DNA of 64,000 nucleotides, from positions 1,612,001-1,676,000 of the forward strand of contig JBANDB010000010.1 of the NCBI GenBank assembly GCA_037576215.1. The letters are read 5' to 3'. Shown here piece by piece: positions 1-10,671 of the stretch (the first letter of the stretch is position 1; every line of letters starts with the position of its first letter). The translations under genes and the position numbers were made by a program. Source of the stretch: Armillaria gallica (lineage: Eukaryota; Basidiomycota; Agaricomycetes; Agaricales; Physalacriaceae). The notes under the pieces were generated by a model. It did no database searches. It had not been told where the DNA came from and saw only the letters and a list, made by a program, of their open reading frames with translations.

Positions 1-1216
1 AACATAGGATACTGGTCTCGGACATTTCCAGCGACGTGGAGAGTTATCACATGGTAGGTTTTTTGGTCAGTGCTTTATGTGCGGTCGATACGAGCAATCT
101 CCGCCAGGGTACGCGTAATGGGATTCTCAATTCCTTGGAATTTTGTTCGCATAATTGGATTCCGCGTCTGGAAGGACCTAAGACTCTGGTCAAAATCTGG
201 CGCTACAAGTCACCTCCATAAGGTATGCGACTATTGTTGTCCAATAGATTTAATTGAATACTTATACTGGTCCCAGGAATCTCTACTCCACTACCTTGCC
301 CAGCGCTACTCATACAAAGATACGCATACCGTTCGGTTAACACTACCCGATAGTCTCTGGATATTAGGCCTCACCCTTGGGTACGGTTTATCAGCACCCC
401 ATCTCAACTAAAGACGATGTTAACGTCATAGATAGTTTACTCTTTGCCTCGATCCACCAAACGTACGCTGAAAGCTCTGCCTCTTGTGATGTAACGGTCT
501 CTCACTTTCTACTCAGTGCCGCGGTCATTATCTGGGTTGTCTTCGAGCTGGCCGTACGTCCCGAAATCATACCAACTTTGCGCGCAGAGCTCCAAGGTGT
601 ACTCGAGGTGGACGAGCACAGCGGAAAACTGATGCTAACGAGCGCTTCCCTAAAGAATGCTGAGCGACTTGACTCGTTCATCCGCGAGGTCCTGCGCACG
701 AAGGGCGATACTTTGTCAACGATTCGTCTTACTACGCGAGACGTCACACTCGGCGGATACACTATTCCGAAAGGTATGTTCAAGGAATTGGCGCAGCTGC
801 TTATCTATAGCTAATACTTGTTCAAGGGCAGTTAGTGTGTCCCCTTGCGACATTGTCCCACAGGAATCCCGCGTACCACGGCGAGGATGCCGAAGAATTC
901 GTGGGGGACCGCTGGGTGGGTCATGGCAAGCCGGCGGTCATGGTGAGCCCCTCCTACTGGCCGTTTGGTCTGGGGAGATTTGCATGCCCAGGCCGAGCAC
1001 TCGCCGTCGCAGGTATGATTTTATTCCTGCTTTACTTTCCGTACAGATGTGTTGAATATCTGGTCGCAAGAGATCAAGCTTGCCGTATTCTTTTTAATAG
1101 GTCGGGCTTTCCCATCCTTGGAGGGAGACAAGTACGAAGTCGTTGACCCTTTGAATATCACATCGGTGCCACCCGTGGGACGACTGCTGCTTCGGCCAGC
1201 TCCTCCGCTGTTCTGA
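1..1216 (+). CDS. Cytochrome P450, C-terminal part (5' end outside or unresolved)
   Basis: Haem-thiolate monooxygenase, microsomal in fungi; substrate unknown. Supported exons are about 396-462, 517-773, 827-1012 and 1047-1216 (TGA 1214-1216), with introns of 54, 53 and 34 nt. After splicing, an I-helix is followed by the ExxR motif (EVLR in FIREVLRT), then a PERF-like stretch EEFVGDRW and the haem loop FGLGRFACPGR with the cysteine ligand. The C-terminus ends RLLLRPAPPLF. The frame stays open if the second intron ends at 826 (AAG acceptor). Coding before about 396 is less clear: an exon around 106-222 (frame starting MGFSIPWNF) is plausible, and the roughly 300 N-terminal residues must lie largely upstream of the window. 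It is the first gene of the accessory block that also contains the ligase, thioesterase and transporters. Confidence 0.85.
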
Positions 1217-1964
1217 AAAAAGAATGCTTGACTCCGCATCTCTGATAGCACGAGTGATGTATTCCCAATCCCATATATAGACGGCTCGTTTGTTTCATTT
1301 TTATCTGGTTTGCTGACAGTTTGCGTTTAAAGCCTTGATGCTTCTTTCCCGAGATTTTTTGTGTCTTGATAATAGATACCGTCAATTGTCAGTAGTTGTA
1401 GGATGATACCATCTGATTACACACACTAGGACATCAAGTTGATGTGACGTTCAAGGGGAACTATTAACGATGATAACGACGATCTAAATTGGTGACCCGC
1501 AACACGGGTATAGTACTCTACTATGTATGTTCTTACCACTATCCGTGGTCTGTTGATATATTTCTATTAATTTCAAGGGGAGCATAACTGTGAGAAATTG
1601 ACTGCGAAACAGGATGAAAGTGTTTCAGGACTTCAGGCCATGTCGGATCAAGTGAGCTTTCGGACCATGTCTTGTACTATGATGAGGGCTCTGCATTGTA
1701 TCCAAGAGCCCGCAGGACGAGCGTGGGGACACGGGGTATCAATTGAACTGATCGAGTTCAGCCTGGCCATAGATGAATTTGGAGCACACGGTGTCTATTT
1801 CCTCGGGGTAGAGGGTGTTGCAGGGCTCGGTGCCCGTGTCCAATATAACAATGTAATTATCATGGAATCAAGGGTTCAGCGACCTGCGAATTATTTCAAC
1901 GACAACATTGTGGACTTTAGAAGTCAGATGGTGATGGAAGGTGTATAAATTTCGGCAAAATACG
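1217..1964. other. Intergenic, no gene supported
   Basis: This tail-to-tail gap lies between the P450 and the 7TM gene. An open frame at 1598-1948 on the plus strand has no recognisable domain and no coding-like context. I see no repeat or RNA gene. Confidence 0.5.
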
Positions 1965-3310
1965 CTACACCATAGGGTGTTTTGTCAAAGAAGTGTCGTC
2001 CTGCCTTTGGGCCGGGTAATCGCCAGAGTCCATCTCAACGAGATGGCTAACATTCACTGCGACGGGAGTTCGGCGGCTCAGAGAGAAGCTCTGGGGGCCG
2101 GAGCTGCGGTCAAGTCCCGTTTGCGACAAAGCAGTCAATTCTCGAGAACTGATGCCGAGACTGACGCGAAGGATGATGATCGTGAACGTGATTCCGATCA
2201 AGGGTGCGGTCTGACTGATGTTTAGAAAGATGCTATCATGAATAGGGAAACTTGGAGACCTACCAAATCTAGGACCGTATACTGAGCATTTGAACCGAGC
2301 GTGTAGGTAATCATTAACGAAAGCACAGATGCCGAATATACAGCGGCCGATTCGACAACCATCATGAGAGCAGAACGCGCGAGATTCACTTGAATGACAT
2401 CGCGAACTGCCCGCTGTATGCTAATAATTCGGTACGCTATGAGAGCTATGAAGGTACGTTAGTTTGGTAGGGTATTATCTGAACGCCATGCAATAGCAAC
2501 TCACAAGTACAGACAATGTTGGTGCATAAAGTCATCGAGATGAAACTAGTAATCCAAGGAACGATATTCGGTAAGAACACTTCCGCCCCAGGTGCAGCAT
2601 GGGAAAAGGCCACAGTAGCACCAAAACCACCCACTTGAATAGAAAACAGTAATCAGAATGAAGTTCAAACTAGTATACTAAAACTCACCGCCTGTCCCAC
2701 ACAACAGTAAAATGGGGCCAGGTACAATGTACCATCTACGATTCCATACAACGAAGCAGCGATAGATCTAGAACAACCTTTCATTTGAGCACAAGGATGA
2801 CCGAAAATTAAAGCACTGACCACAAATCCGTCTCCAACGAGGGTCAAAATGACATATATTGCTGTTTTGGCGGCTTGCAAAGGGTTTGATAGATCAGAGT
2901 AGTATTGCAGGGCGCCTCCGCTTTCCAGCTCAACAAATGCCTCGATAGCACGGATAATGTCTAGAATCAGATGCTGTAGAGCCGGTGTCAGAGAGGAGAT
3001 GTATATAGAAAATCTTCGAACAGCTGACCACAGTTGCGAGAATCCAAATGACGATTACTGTCAATAGAAGTTTTACGTTTATGCCTGATCGCTTCTGGAA
3101 GATGGCATAGAGGGCAGCGATAAAGAGAACTGTGAAAGCCCCTAGAATCGGTGCGTTCAGACTGAACTAATGTCCAAGTGCCAATGAAGATACCATATAA
3201 TAACGTCTCGAGCACTAGGGCTAAGAACTGGGAGATGGTGTCAGTTGGCAGCGTTAAATTTTAATATGATAAAACCTGACATTAGCTTTATCCAGCGATA
3301 TGGAGGCCAT
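1965..3310 (-). CDS. Seven-transmembrane protein of a basidiomycete-expanded family, function unknown
   Basis: The start codon is at 3308-3310 (MASISLDKAN), the first intron begins at 3280, and the stop is TAG at 1965-1967. About seven or eight short exons splice cleanly with GT-AG introns of about 50 nt. The product is about 330 residues with seven hydrophobic helices. Recognisable stretches are FLALVLETLLYGAFTVLF (helix 1), LLLTVIVIWILATVHLILD (helix 2), TAIYVILTLVGDGFVIYRCF (helix 3, with the family YRC/W signature) and PLIGITFTIIILRVSLGISS (helix 7). The soluble C-terminal tail is rich in Ser and Arg. The layout matches an uncharacterised 7TM family found in many copies in Agaricomycetes. 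It is not a STE3 pheromone receptor, since the diagnostic STE3 motifs are absent. It is divergent from the thioesterase gene and shares a 547-bp promoter region with it. Role in the cluster is unknown. Confidence 0.8.
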
Positions 3311-3857
3311 GTAAGTGTTCCGCGACACAGCACGGTCGAAACAGAGTCAGCTTGAAAGCCTTGTTGAATGAGGTTCTGGCGAGTAAGAAAAACCAGAAGG
3401 AAGTTGAGAAGAATAGAAAAACAGCTATGCGTCATCCGTCACCCATCACCCACCTCACGCGGGTCATGTTTGGTTGCGGCCTTCTGGCTCTTTCTGGTTG
3501 CGATTCAGTCGGATTTACTTAGACCAGAGCTAGTGGTTTGGATGTGGTTCAGCCGGCACCGAGTAACGGACTTCGATCAGAACCAGCCGCCGGGCCGGCA
3601 TCACACTGTTGACATCGAATCAAAAAGTCAAACAAAACGTTGATGATGAACTCCAAAGGCCTTCTTTCCAGCATTGCGATCTCTGCTTGATGCATCAGCT
3701 TCGGTATGTCTGTGTCCGAATCATGACTACAGCTTGCGATCGTGATATATCAGTGCAGTGCTTGGTACTCTGCAACCGTCTCTTCTCTCTAGGTCATTTT
3801 GTGCGTAATCTCATCTACATCTTCGATTTAACCAGACTAATAATCTGATTCATCAGG
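3311..3857. promoter_or_regulatory. Divergent promoter region between 7TM and thioesterase genes
   Basis: This 547-bp head-to-head interval must hold both promoters. Open frames here (for example 3368-3643 and 3609-3848, plus) carry no recognisable domain. A short upstream exon of the thioesterase gene ending near 3700 cannot be excluded, because an acceptor-like TTCATCAG sits just before its ATG. Confidence 0.4.
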
Positions 3858-4913
3858 ATGCATAATAAGGATTCATGGCCCGAGCTGTCTCGAGCGGGAC
3901 AGACCATTGTCAAGCTAAGGGATGGGGACGCTGGAGAGATACCTTTGATAATCATTCACGGTTAGCAGTGATTTACAATACTAGCCCTTCGACTAGTTTA
4001 AATTTGATATTCCGTAGGAGGAGGCGGAGCGGTCCACGCTTTTGGTCCATTACAGCGTAAATTCCGTTCCGCGCTTTGGGCCCTTCAGGTTACCCCAGAC
4101 ACGCCCCTTACAACAGTGGAGGAACAGGCAAATTTCTATTATTATAAAATCAAGGTAGTGTATCTCGTAATCTATATCTCTTCACCCCACTGATTTTCTT
4201 AGAGTGAGCGAAGAATGGGACCCTACCGGCTCGCTGCTTTCTCTGCCTCTAGCATCATTGGATTTGCGCTTACACGCATTTTCGAGCGCAACGGAGATAA
4301 AGTGATCCAGTTCGCGCTCATTGACCACTTTCCGACTACCTTTCTTGCTCCCGCACTTGGTGTCGATGTCACCAAAATGCCACTCCGACATGCCTGTGCC
4401 CGGAAAGAGTTCATCGATGCCAGCCTTGTCAATTTGGTCGCCATGACTCGGAGAGATGGGGGCGGAAATCTTCCCCGACGCCATCGCCTCGCGGATGGGC
4501 TTTCTGACGCTCGCAAAGGGCTGCCGACCGCACCCTTCATTCAGTCGCACAAGGACGTATTAGACCGGTTTCTTAACCAGGTGTTTGACTTCATGTTAGT
4601 CATTTGTAGGATCCCAGAAGTACCGGCGTTGTCTGAGACAGCGCAGCGCGAGCAGGGACGCAAAACCATAAATGCACTGGAAGATTGGCTTAAAACTGTC
4701 AATGCGCCTGTATCTATCTATCTCGGGTCCTACGGGATGGTAGGATCTGTTCCCGCGGAGCATCACAAAGATTGGTATAATCTAGGGATTCACCGTTGTT
4801 TCCCTACTGCCAAGGTCACATATTTACAAGCAGGACATTATGATATTCTGGATAACGACGTTCTGATTAAATCATTACAAGATGGGTTTATTCCATCAGC
4901 GTCTCGACTGTAG
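3858..4913 (+). CDS. Stand-alone type I thioesterase (alpha/beta hydrolase, NRPS/PKS TE-like)
   Basis: Predicted to hydrolyse or cyclise a thioester-bound acyl product. Start ATG is at 3858, two introns lie at about 3961-4017 and 4154-4201, and the stop TAG is at 4911-4913, giving about 316 residues. The oxyanion region LIIIHGGGGAVHAFG lies near residues 30-43. WALQVTPDTPLTTVEEQA is the typical TE stretch, and the nucleophile elbow is AAFSASS (Ser about residue 94), where most relatives have a Gly first. The catalytic His is in LQAGHYDIL near the C-terminus. It resembles the TE domain found at the end of NRPS-like and PKS enzymes, but no adenylation, ketosynthase or carrier domain is fused to it. 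The AMP ligase follows 440 bp downstream. An alternative is a free-standing editing (type II) thioesterase. Confidence 0.82.
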
Positions 4914-5281
4914 ATTCTATATACCACTTTCAGGGTTGTGTTTCTTAAAATAACGAGGACCTGAATATCCAAGCAAGAAGATGGCCAAGATTTGACAACA
5001 ATATATTTTTCGGAGTTCGCTTGGAATCCGGCAATCATACTGCGGTGATACCCGTCAATCAAGCCTTGCGCCAGTCCCCATTCATCAAACCAATACAAAC
5101 TTGAACCCAGCGCGGGGTATTTCCACCAGCTTCGAGCCTTTTCCATATGGCAAGCCCGGATTCTGGAAATGCCAAGGCGGACATTGTGTGGAAACAGCTG
5201 GCACATGGAATACAATGATGGCCCACGCAAGTTCTTAGGTACTGGGATCAAATTTCTCACAGTGGGAACTGGAACTGTCAT
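4838..5281 (-). CDS. Small hypothetical ORF antisense to the thioesterase 3' end
   Basis: An uninterrupted 147-residue frame starts at 5279-5281 and overlaps the last 76 nt of the thioesterase gene tail to tail. It is rich in aromatic residues, for example KARSWWKYPALGSSLYWFDE, and has no domain I recognise. It starts only about 75 bp from the ligase start on the opposite strand, so the two could share a promoter. It could be a chance frame. The composition of its first 110 residues is protein-like. Confidence 0.3.
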   Translation of the reverse strand: MTVPVPTVRNLIPVPKNLRGPSLYSMCQLFPHNVRLGISRIRACHMEKARSWWKYPALGSSLYWFDEWGLAQGLIDGYHRSMIAGFQANSEKYIVVKSWPSSCLDIQVLVILRNTTLKVVYRIYSRDADGINPSCNDLIRTSLSRIS

Positions 5282-5355
5282 TTCGCGCTGCTAAGATAGC
5301 TGACAGACCTAATAGACTCGGCATCTACAACCACTCTTTGGTTTTCCCGAGCAAC

Positions 5356-7973
5356 ATGCCCGATTTCTACTCGAAGGTTGGCAAGCTACCGCATGTACCG
5401 GACGACCTCACCCTCCCACAATTCATCCTGGATCATGACCATCCCATAAGGCCGAAGCGTCCGAAAGATATACCCTGGCTTGTTACCGACAAGTCAGGCA
5501 GGAAGATAGATCTTGACGAGGTGCGTCCATTCATAACATCGAGGAATCTACGCAAGAACTTAAGTTGGATAGATCCAACGCCGAACAAATGGCCTCGCGG
5601 TTAGTCTCAAAGACAGATTTTCCATAGGTTGGCTAGATCATAATGTACTACTTTCGAGCTCATACAGAACGCTTTCAGGTTTGAACGATCCAGGTGCGTT
5701 TCTTTCTTGGGGTGACTGGGGCACAACCGATGTTTGGCAGTTCTGTTTTTTTCTACCAATCACGTCGGTACGTATCCTTTCACCCTCCTTTCGCTCAAAT
5801 TTGTTGCTGATGCACAACAGATTATCCTGTATGTATGTGGGCTGTACACCGTGTCTTGGGAATTGTCACGTTCGTACCACACTAAAAGGCTTTTCGTCTT
5901 TACTAAGCTCTTTCATAGACCCTGTAATCCTTCATTTACGATCCCAGAGCTTGTACAACACCTCCGATTATCAAAGTCTGGTCTCATAATCACCCATGTC
6001 GACTTTCTAAGTACTGTTTGTGCAGCTGCTCGTGAAGTCGGTCTTTCCACGAAGCGTATTATCATTCTTCTCGATCAGGACTCTCAGAGTGCCATAAACC
6101 ATACGGAATTTATATCTGTGGACGACCTCATTGCGCAGGGTTTGAAGAGTCGAAAGACTGTAGAAGATGTTAAACTTGCACCAGGTGAAGGCAAAGAGAG
6201 GATAGCCTTCTATAGCTCGTCAAGTGGTACCACTGGGGCGCCCAAGGTGTGTCGCGCAGTTGATTCGATGCCTGATTTTTACTGACGCTTTAGATTGTTC
6301 AAATATCCCACTATGGCGCTATAGCTAATATACTCCAGATCGCTTCCCTTAACAAGGCCAATGAAGAGAATAGTGACTGGGAAAAGCGCAGATACAGACC
6401 GGGTGATGCATGTCTGGCTGTTCTTCCCTTTTATCGTAAGTATGCCGTGAGATGAAGAGGAAGAATATTTCTAACTTGTTGATCTACAGATATCTATGGT
6501 TTGGTGTTAATTGTAAGCAATATCAACTATGTGCGTCGTTGGACAACTGTATTGACTTTTGATGGCCCGGCCGACAGCTTCACTTTAACATGTTCACTGC
6601 GGTAGATCATCCAGCAGCTAAAATTACTCAACATTGTTCCTGATCAGCGTCGTTTAGATGTCTGTGGTCGTGGTCCCAAAATTCAATTTCAAAGAGATGC
6701 TTCAGAGCATCGTTAGGCATCGTATCTCTTCTCTCATGGTCGTTCCTCCACAAGTGGTTTTGTTGTGCAAGGTAAAGCACAGTCATGCTGTCCATAGATT
6801 TCCGATGATCTAAATTTGATGCAGGATCCTATCGTCAAGAACTTCGATCTCTCAAGTGTTAGAGTTGTCTTATGCGCTGCCGCTCCGCTTACAGGTAAGG
6901 CCCTAGTTCGGAATCATTCTCGTATGCTCAAATTTATCTAGCGGAACTCTATGACCAGCTCGGCCAACTTCTACCGAACATATACATTGGCCAGGCGTAC
7001 GGTATTACTGGGTCTGCTTTGGCACGGTGTGCACAACACTCAATGTGTCTGTTTAGGTTCTACTGAAGCTACTGGTGTTGTATCCATGTGTCCTGTTGAG
7101 CAAAAATGCGGCATGTTTGGGGGAGTACTCGCGCCCGGCGTTATCGGGCGTGTGGTCAAAGCTGATGGAACTTTTGGAGACTACGACGAGGAAGGTGAAT
7201 TATACATTCGGACCCCGGCAGCTGCAATAGGTTACCTCAACAATGATGCTGCGTACGTTATCTCGTACTATGGGACTAAGAATATTCTCTGACCGTCTTT
7301 CACTTCTGACAGAACCCGAGATACGTTTACTGATGGGTATGAAACGACCTTACTAAACTTTCGTTATGGACTCCAATTGAGTCTTATTCGTTGCAGATGG
7401 ATCCGTTCGGGAGATCTAGTTAAAGTGGACAAGAACCACGAGGTCATTTTTATTGATCGTTTGAAGGTGTTTTCTGATTTTTTTTTGTGATGGAGTATCT
7501 AAACAACCGGCATGCAGGAGATAATCAAGGTTAGGCATCAGTTGCTTCGCGTAAGTTTTCTCAAATTTCTATGCAGGTTCAGGGATTCCAAGTCGCGCCT
7601 GCCGAATTAGAAGGCTGCATCTTGGATCATCCTTTGGTCGGAGACGTATGTGTCGTTGGAATTCCCCATGCATACAGCGGAGAAGTCCCATTGGCATTTG
7701 TCGTTCTCACCAAGGACGGGATGGATACAGGTGAAAGGGATGGTAGTTTTGCAGCTGTTAAAGCGTCAATTCGAAAGGTATTGTCCCTTCTGCATCCGAG
7801 GAATCTGGCTATACTCATCTCCTTTATAGCACGTTGCGGAAAATAAAGCGTCGTTCAAGCATTTACACCAGGTCGAAATCACAGATGTAATTCCAAAAAC
7901 TCCCAGTGGGAAACTACTTAGGCGAGAACTTCGTGACAAGGCCCGGCACCTGGCTCAGAATGCTAAACTTTAG
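5356..7973 (+). CDS. 4-coumarate:CoA ligase-like AMP-dependent acyl/aryl-CoA synthetase
   Basis: ANL-superfamily enzyme that adenylates a carboxylic acid and transfers it to CoA. The start is MPDFYSKVGKLPHVPDD and the stop TAG is at 7971-7973; about a dozen small exons give roughly 570 residues. Landmarks in order are FFSTNHVDYP, TIPELVQHLRLSKS, the P-loop SSSSGTTGAPK, AYGSTEATG (A5-like motif), GDLVKVDKNHEVIFIDRLKE (A7-A8 hinge) and PKTPSGKLLRREL with the catalytic A10 lysine. One join is out of frame: the exon near 5668-5693 needs one T fewer in the TTT run near 5673 to connect GLA to DPVLFFSTNHV. This may be a sequencing indel or a disabling mutation. Substrate is unknown; aromatic acids or medium-chain fatty acids are usual. 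The adjacent thioesterase and carriers suggest one pathway. Confidence 0.88.
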
Positions 7974-8521
7974 TCAAGTAGACAATGCTGTAATTTACTT
8001 TTTATATAAGAGACAGTGATTCGCTCTACGGTCTATCGTACTTCATGGAGGAAACAGTATGAGTTTCCAGTCACTGCCTGTAAGTATGGAATATTAATGC
8101 GCGGGGATATCCGAATGCGGAGCTGTCAGCTGACTCCTGAGTTCTTCTTGATCGCGACCGTGGCGCACATCTCAGATTTGGTTCTCATCCACGTTGGATT
8201 CGGACTTGCCTAAAGCCCTTCAAGACTCGATCTTTTGTTGGAGGACACGTATACCGGTTCACGCCGTGCGGCGCCCTCTGTCACCACGGTTCCAATACCC
8301 TATCATCAATGTGAATACGAGAAAGCATCAAAGGCGTATAGGCTCCGTATCCTGATATGCAGACCTTCTCCGTCTTATTTGATGAAGCATCACCGTTTGA
8401 TTTGGCCAGTCAGCTTGAGAGTCATCGGTCGAACCGGTCTGGTCCATCCTTATGCCGATAATACATTGGACTCCATTTGTTCCGAGTGCTACTTCTCTGC
8501 GTGTAGCCTCCTTGCGCTGAA
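7974..8521. other. Intergenic, no gene supported
   Basis: This gap separates the ligase from the downstream MFS gene on the same strand and should hold the MFS promoter. Open frames at 8016-8213 and 8235-8546 carry no recognisable domain. Confidence 0.4.
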
Positions 8522-10421
8522 ATGGCTGAATCTGACCATCCTTTGAGGAATCAAGACAGTGGTACACTGACAGAGGAGAAAGACTCGCAGATTACTGTCA
8601 TAGAGTCTTTGGACTCCTTGCAGAACAACCACTTCGATCATGGGATCCGCGCATGGGGAACTGGTGTGTACTATTATCCTTATCAAATGTCGAGCCCTAT
8701 TCACGCTGCAACAGTCGTAGGATCATGGCTAGTACAGTTTTGCATCATTGGTGTCCCTCTGTCGTTTGGTGTCACCGAAAGCTTCTATGCCCGAGAGTAT
8801 CTCGCGGATTTCACTCCTTCTCAGATCAACTGGATAGGTCCTCGTTCCTTCAGATGTATCTATTTGCCTCTCTGAACCTAATACCCGCTGTAGGATCCTT
8901 GCAGCTATGCCTGATGTACCTCCTAGGCTTAGCCGTCGCCGGACTGTCTGTATCTAGCTCAAATCCTGGTCATGGAAAGCCGGGATAGCTGACCTGCTTG
9001 AATACAGGTTCGATGCTGGGCATTTTCACTTCATATCTATCGCGGGGTCTATTCTATTCCTTTTCAGGTCTGCTGGCACCTCGTTCAGTGTTTCTTAAAA
9101 GCGCGTTCTGACTATGGATTGTCGTAGCATTTTCATGTTATCGCTCGCCAAAGAAGGACAGTACTATCAAGTGTTTCTATCTCAAGGGCTTGGGATGGGC
9201 ATCGGAACAGGCATCATGTACACGCCGACTTCTTCTGTGGTCGCTCATCACTTTAAAAAACGAAGGAGTATAGCCATGGTGTGTCCCTCAAGGAATCATT
9301 TTTCTATAAGCTATATCATATTCACAGGGAGTCATCACGACTGGCAGTGCCATTGGAGGCTTCTTTTTCTCTTCAATATTCGGTCACTTTTTGGATGGAT
9401 CCATTGGATTCGCATGGGGGATTCGGATTGGAGCGTTTGTGTGTCTGGCTTGCCTATGCACCGCAAATCTGTTGATGCGAACCAACTATCCTCGGAGTCA
9501 AACCGCCAGGCCAGCTCTATCATCCACAGCGACGCCCTTGGCAACTCTTCTCAGAACGCCTGCCTATATATTCATGATCCTTTATGGCTTTCTTATTTCT
9601 CTAGCCCTGTATAACCCTATGTTTTCAGTGGAGCTCTTTGCTCAGGAGCATGGCAATATACCGAGTGCTCTGACGAGCTACCTGGTGGCTATCATCAATC
9701 TCAGCAGTACACTAGGACGAACCATCCCAAATTGGCTGGCCGACCGTTACGGTGTACTTCCTGTGTATATCCCGTGTGTTGCTGCTGCCGGTGAGTAATA
9801 CTACTGGTATACACTTTCAAACATTTGTATTTAGTTCATCTCCAGGTGTCCTAGCACTAGTCATGATGGTCTGCACAACGGCAGCGTCGATTACCATCTT
9901 CTGCATTCTGTATGTACATACCTTCGTGACCGTTACATAGGATGCCTCTCATTTTATGAATTAGGTACGGATTTTTTTCCGGCGCTTGTATGTATCGACT
10001 TTCTTAAGCATCTGATTGACGCATGACTTATCGTTCTATCGCCAGGCGTATCGCTTTTCTTCCCTGCCGTACTATCTCTCGATCCGGACCTCACTCGTTC
10101 TGGGTTCGTCATTTTCCCCCACATTCCCTGTCACGCTTTCTGACAATAACATTGAAATAGCCTCCGCCTTGGTCTCGCCTCCGTCCCCGTCGGTATTGCT
10201 TCCCTTGTGGGCACACCAATTGCAGCGGCAGTTGTAGGTGCAAATCATAAATGGTGGGCCGGGAGCGTCTTCACTGGGGTACGAATTTGTCCCGTCCCTG
10301 CCAACAAGGCGTCAACTCATTTTTCATTTTTTATTTTTAGGTCTTGGAGCTTGCGTCGGCGGGACTGTTATTGGCGGTATATATCACAAAGCCACGGTTT
10401 TCCATCCCAGCTGGAAGTTAA
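8522..10421 (+). CDS. Monocarboxylate-transporter-type MFS carrier
   Basis: Plasma-membrane carrier of the MFS MCT branch, likely moving small organic acids. Start ATG is at 8522 (MAESDHPLRNQDSG) and stop TAA at 10419-10421; about nine exons join in frame. An acidic cytosolic N-terminus is followed by AWGTVVGSWLVQFCIIGVPLS (helix 1), LADFTPSQINWIGSLQLCLM, FLSQGLGMGIGTGIMYTPTS (helix 4), VITTGSAIGGFFFSSIFG, and a second half with ALTSYLVAIINLSSTLGR and NWLADRYGVLPVYIP. The last helix reads FTGVLELASAGLLLAVYITK once the final intron is removed in phase 0. An intact 12-helix carrier of about 450 residues is expected. It is co-oriented with the ligase and could import or export the acid that the ligase activates; that link is inference. 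Confidence 0.85.
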
Positions 10422-10671
10422 CAGGTTTCGTTCAAGATGTGCTGGCCTCCGTTTTATATATGTTTTGAATAAATAGTTCAGTTGCCCTCAGTTCAAGAAG
10501 TCATGCCTTTGCCAGTTGGTGCTCTACGTGCAGAGGCTTCCGAAGCTATTTGGGCTTCAGGGGCATGTTGTATTATTATACAGTCGCATACTTAGAAGCA
10601 CCGTCGTTGTTACATCATAACTGGTTTCGGTGCCGAGTAGCCACGACTCTTCTTTTAACTGATCCACATCG

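Noticed and set aside
774..835. Apparent frameshift in the P450 before the haem-binding exon
   Set aside because: Using the AAG acceptor ending at 826 joins IPKG to QLVCPLATLSHRNP in frame, so no break is needed.
1598..1948. 116-codon plus-strand ORF after the P450
   Set aside because: No recognised domain and no splice partner; it lies in a tail-to-tail gap.
1965..3310. STE3-type pheromone receptor
   Set aside because: Seven helices are present, but the sequence matches another basidiomycete family (YRCFVVWNRRW region) and lacks STE3 hallmarks.
8016..8546. Upstream exons of the monocarboxylate carrier
   Set aside because: The frames are not MFS-like, and the ATG at 8522 gives a normal family N-terminus.
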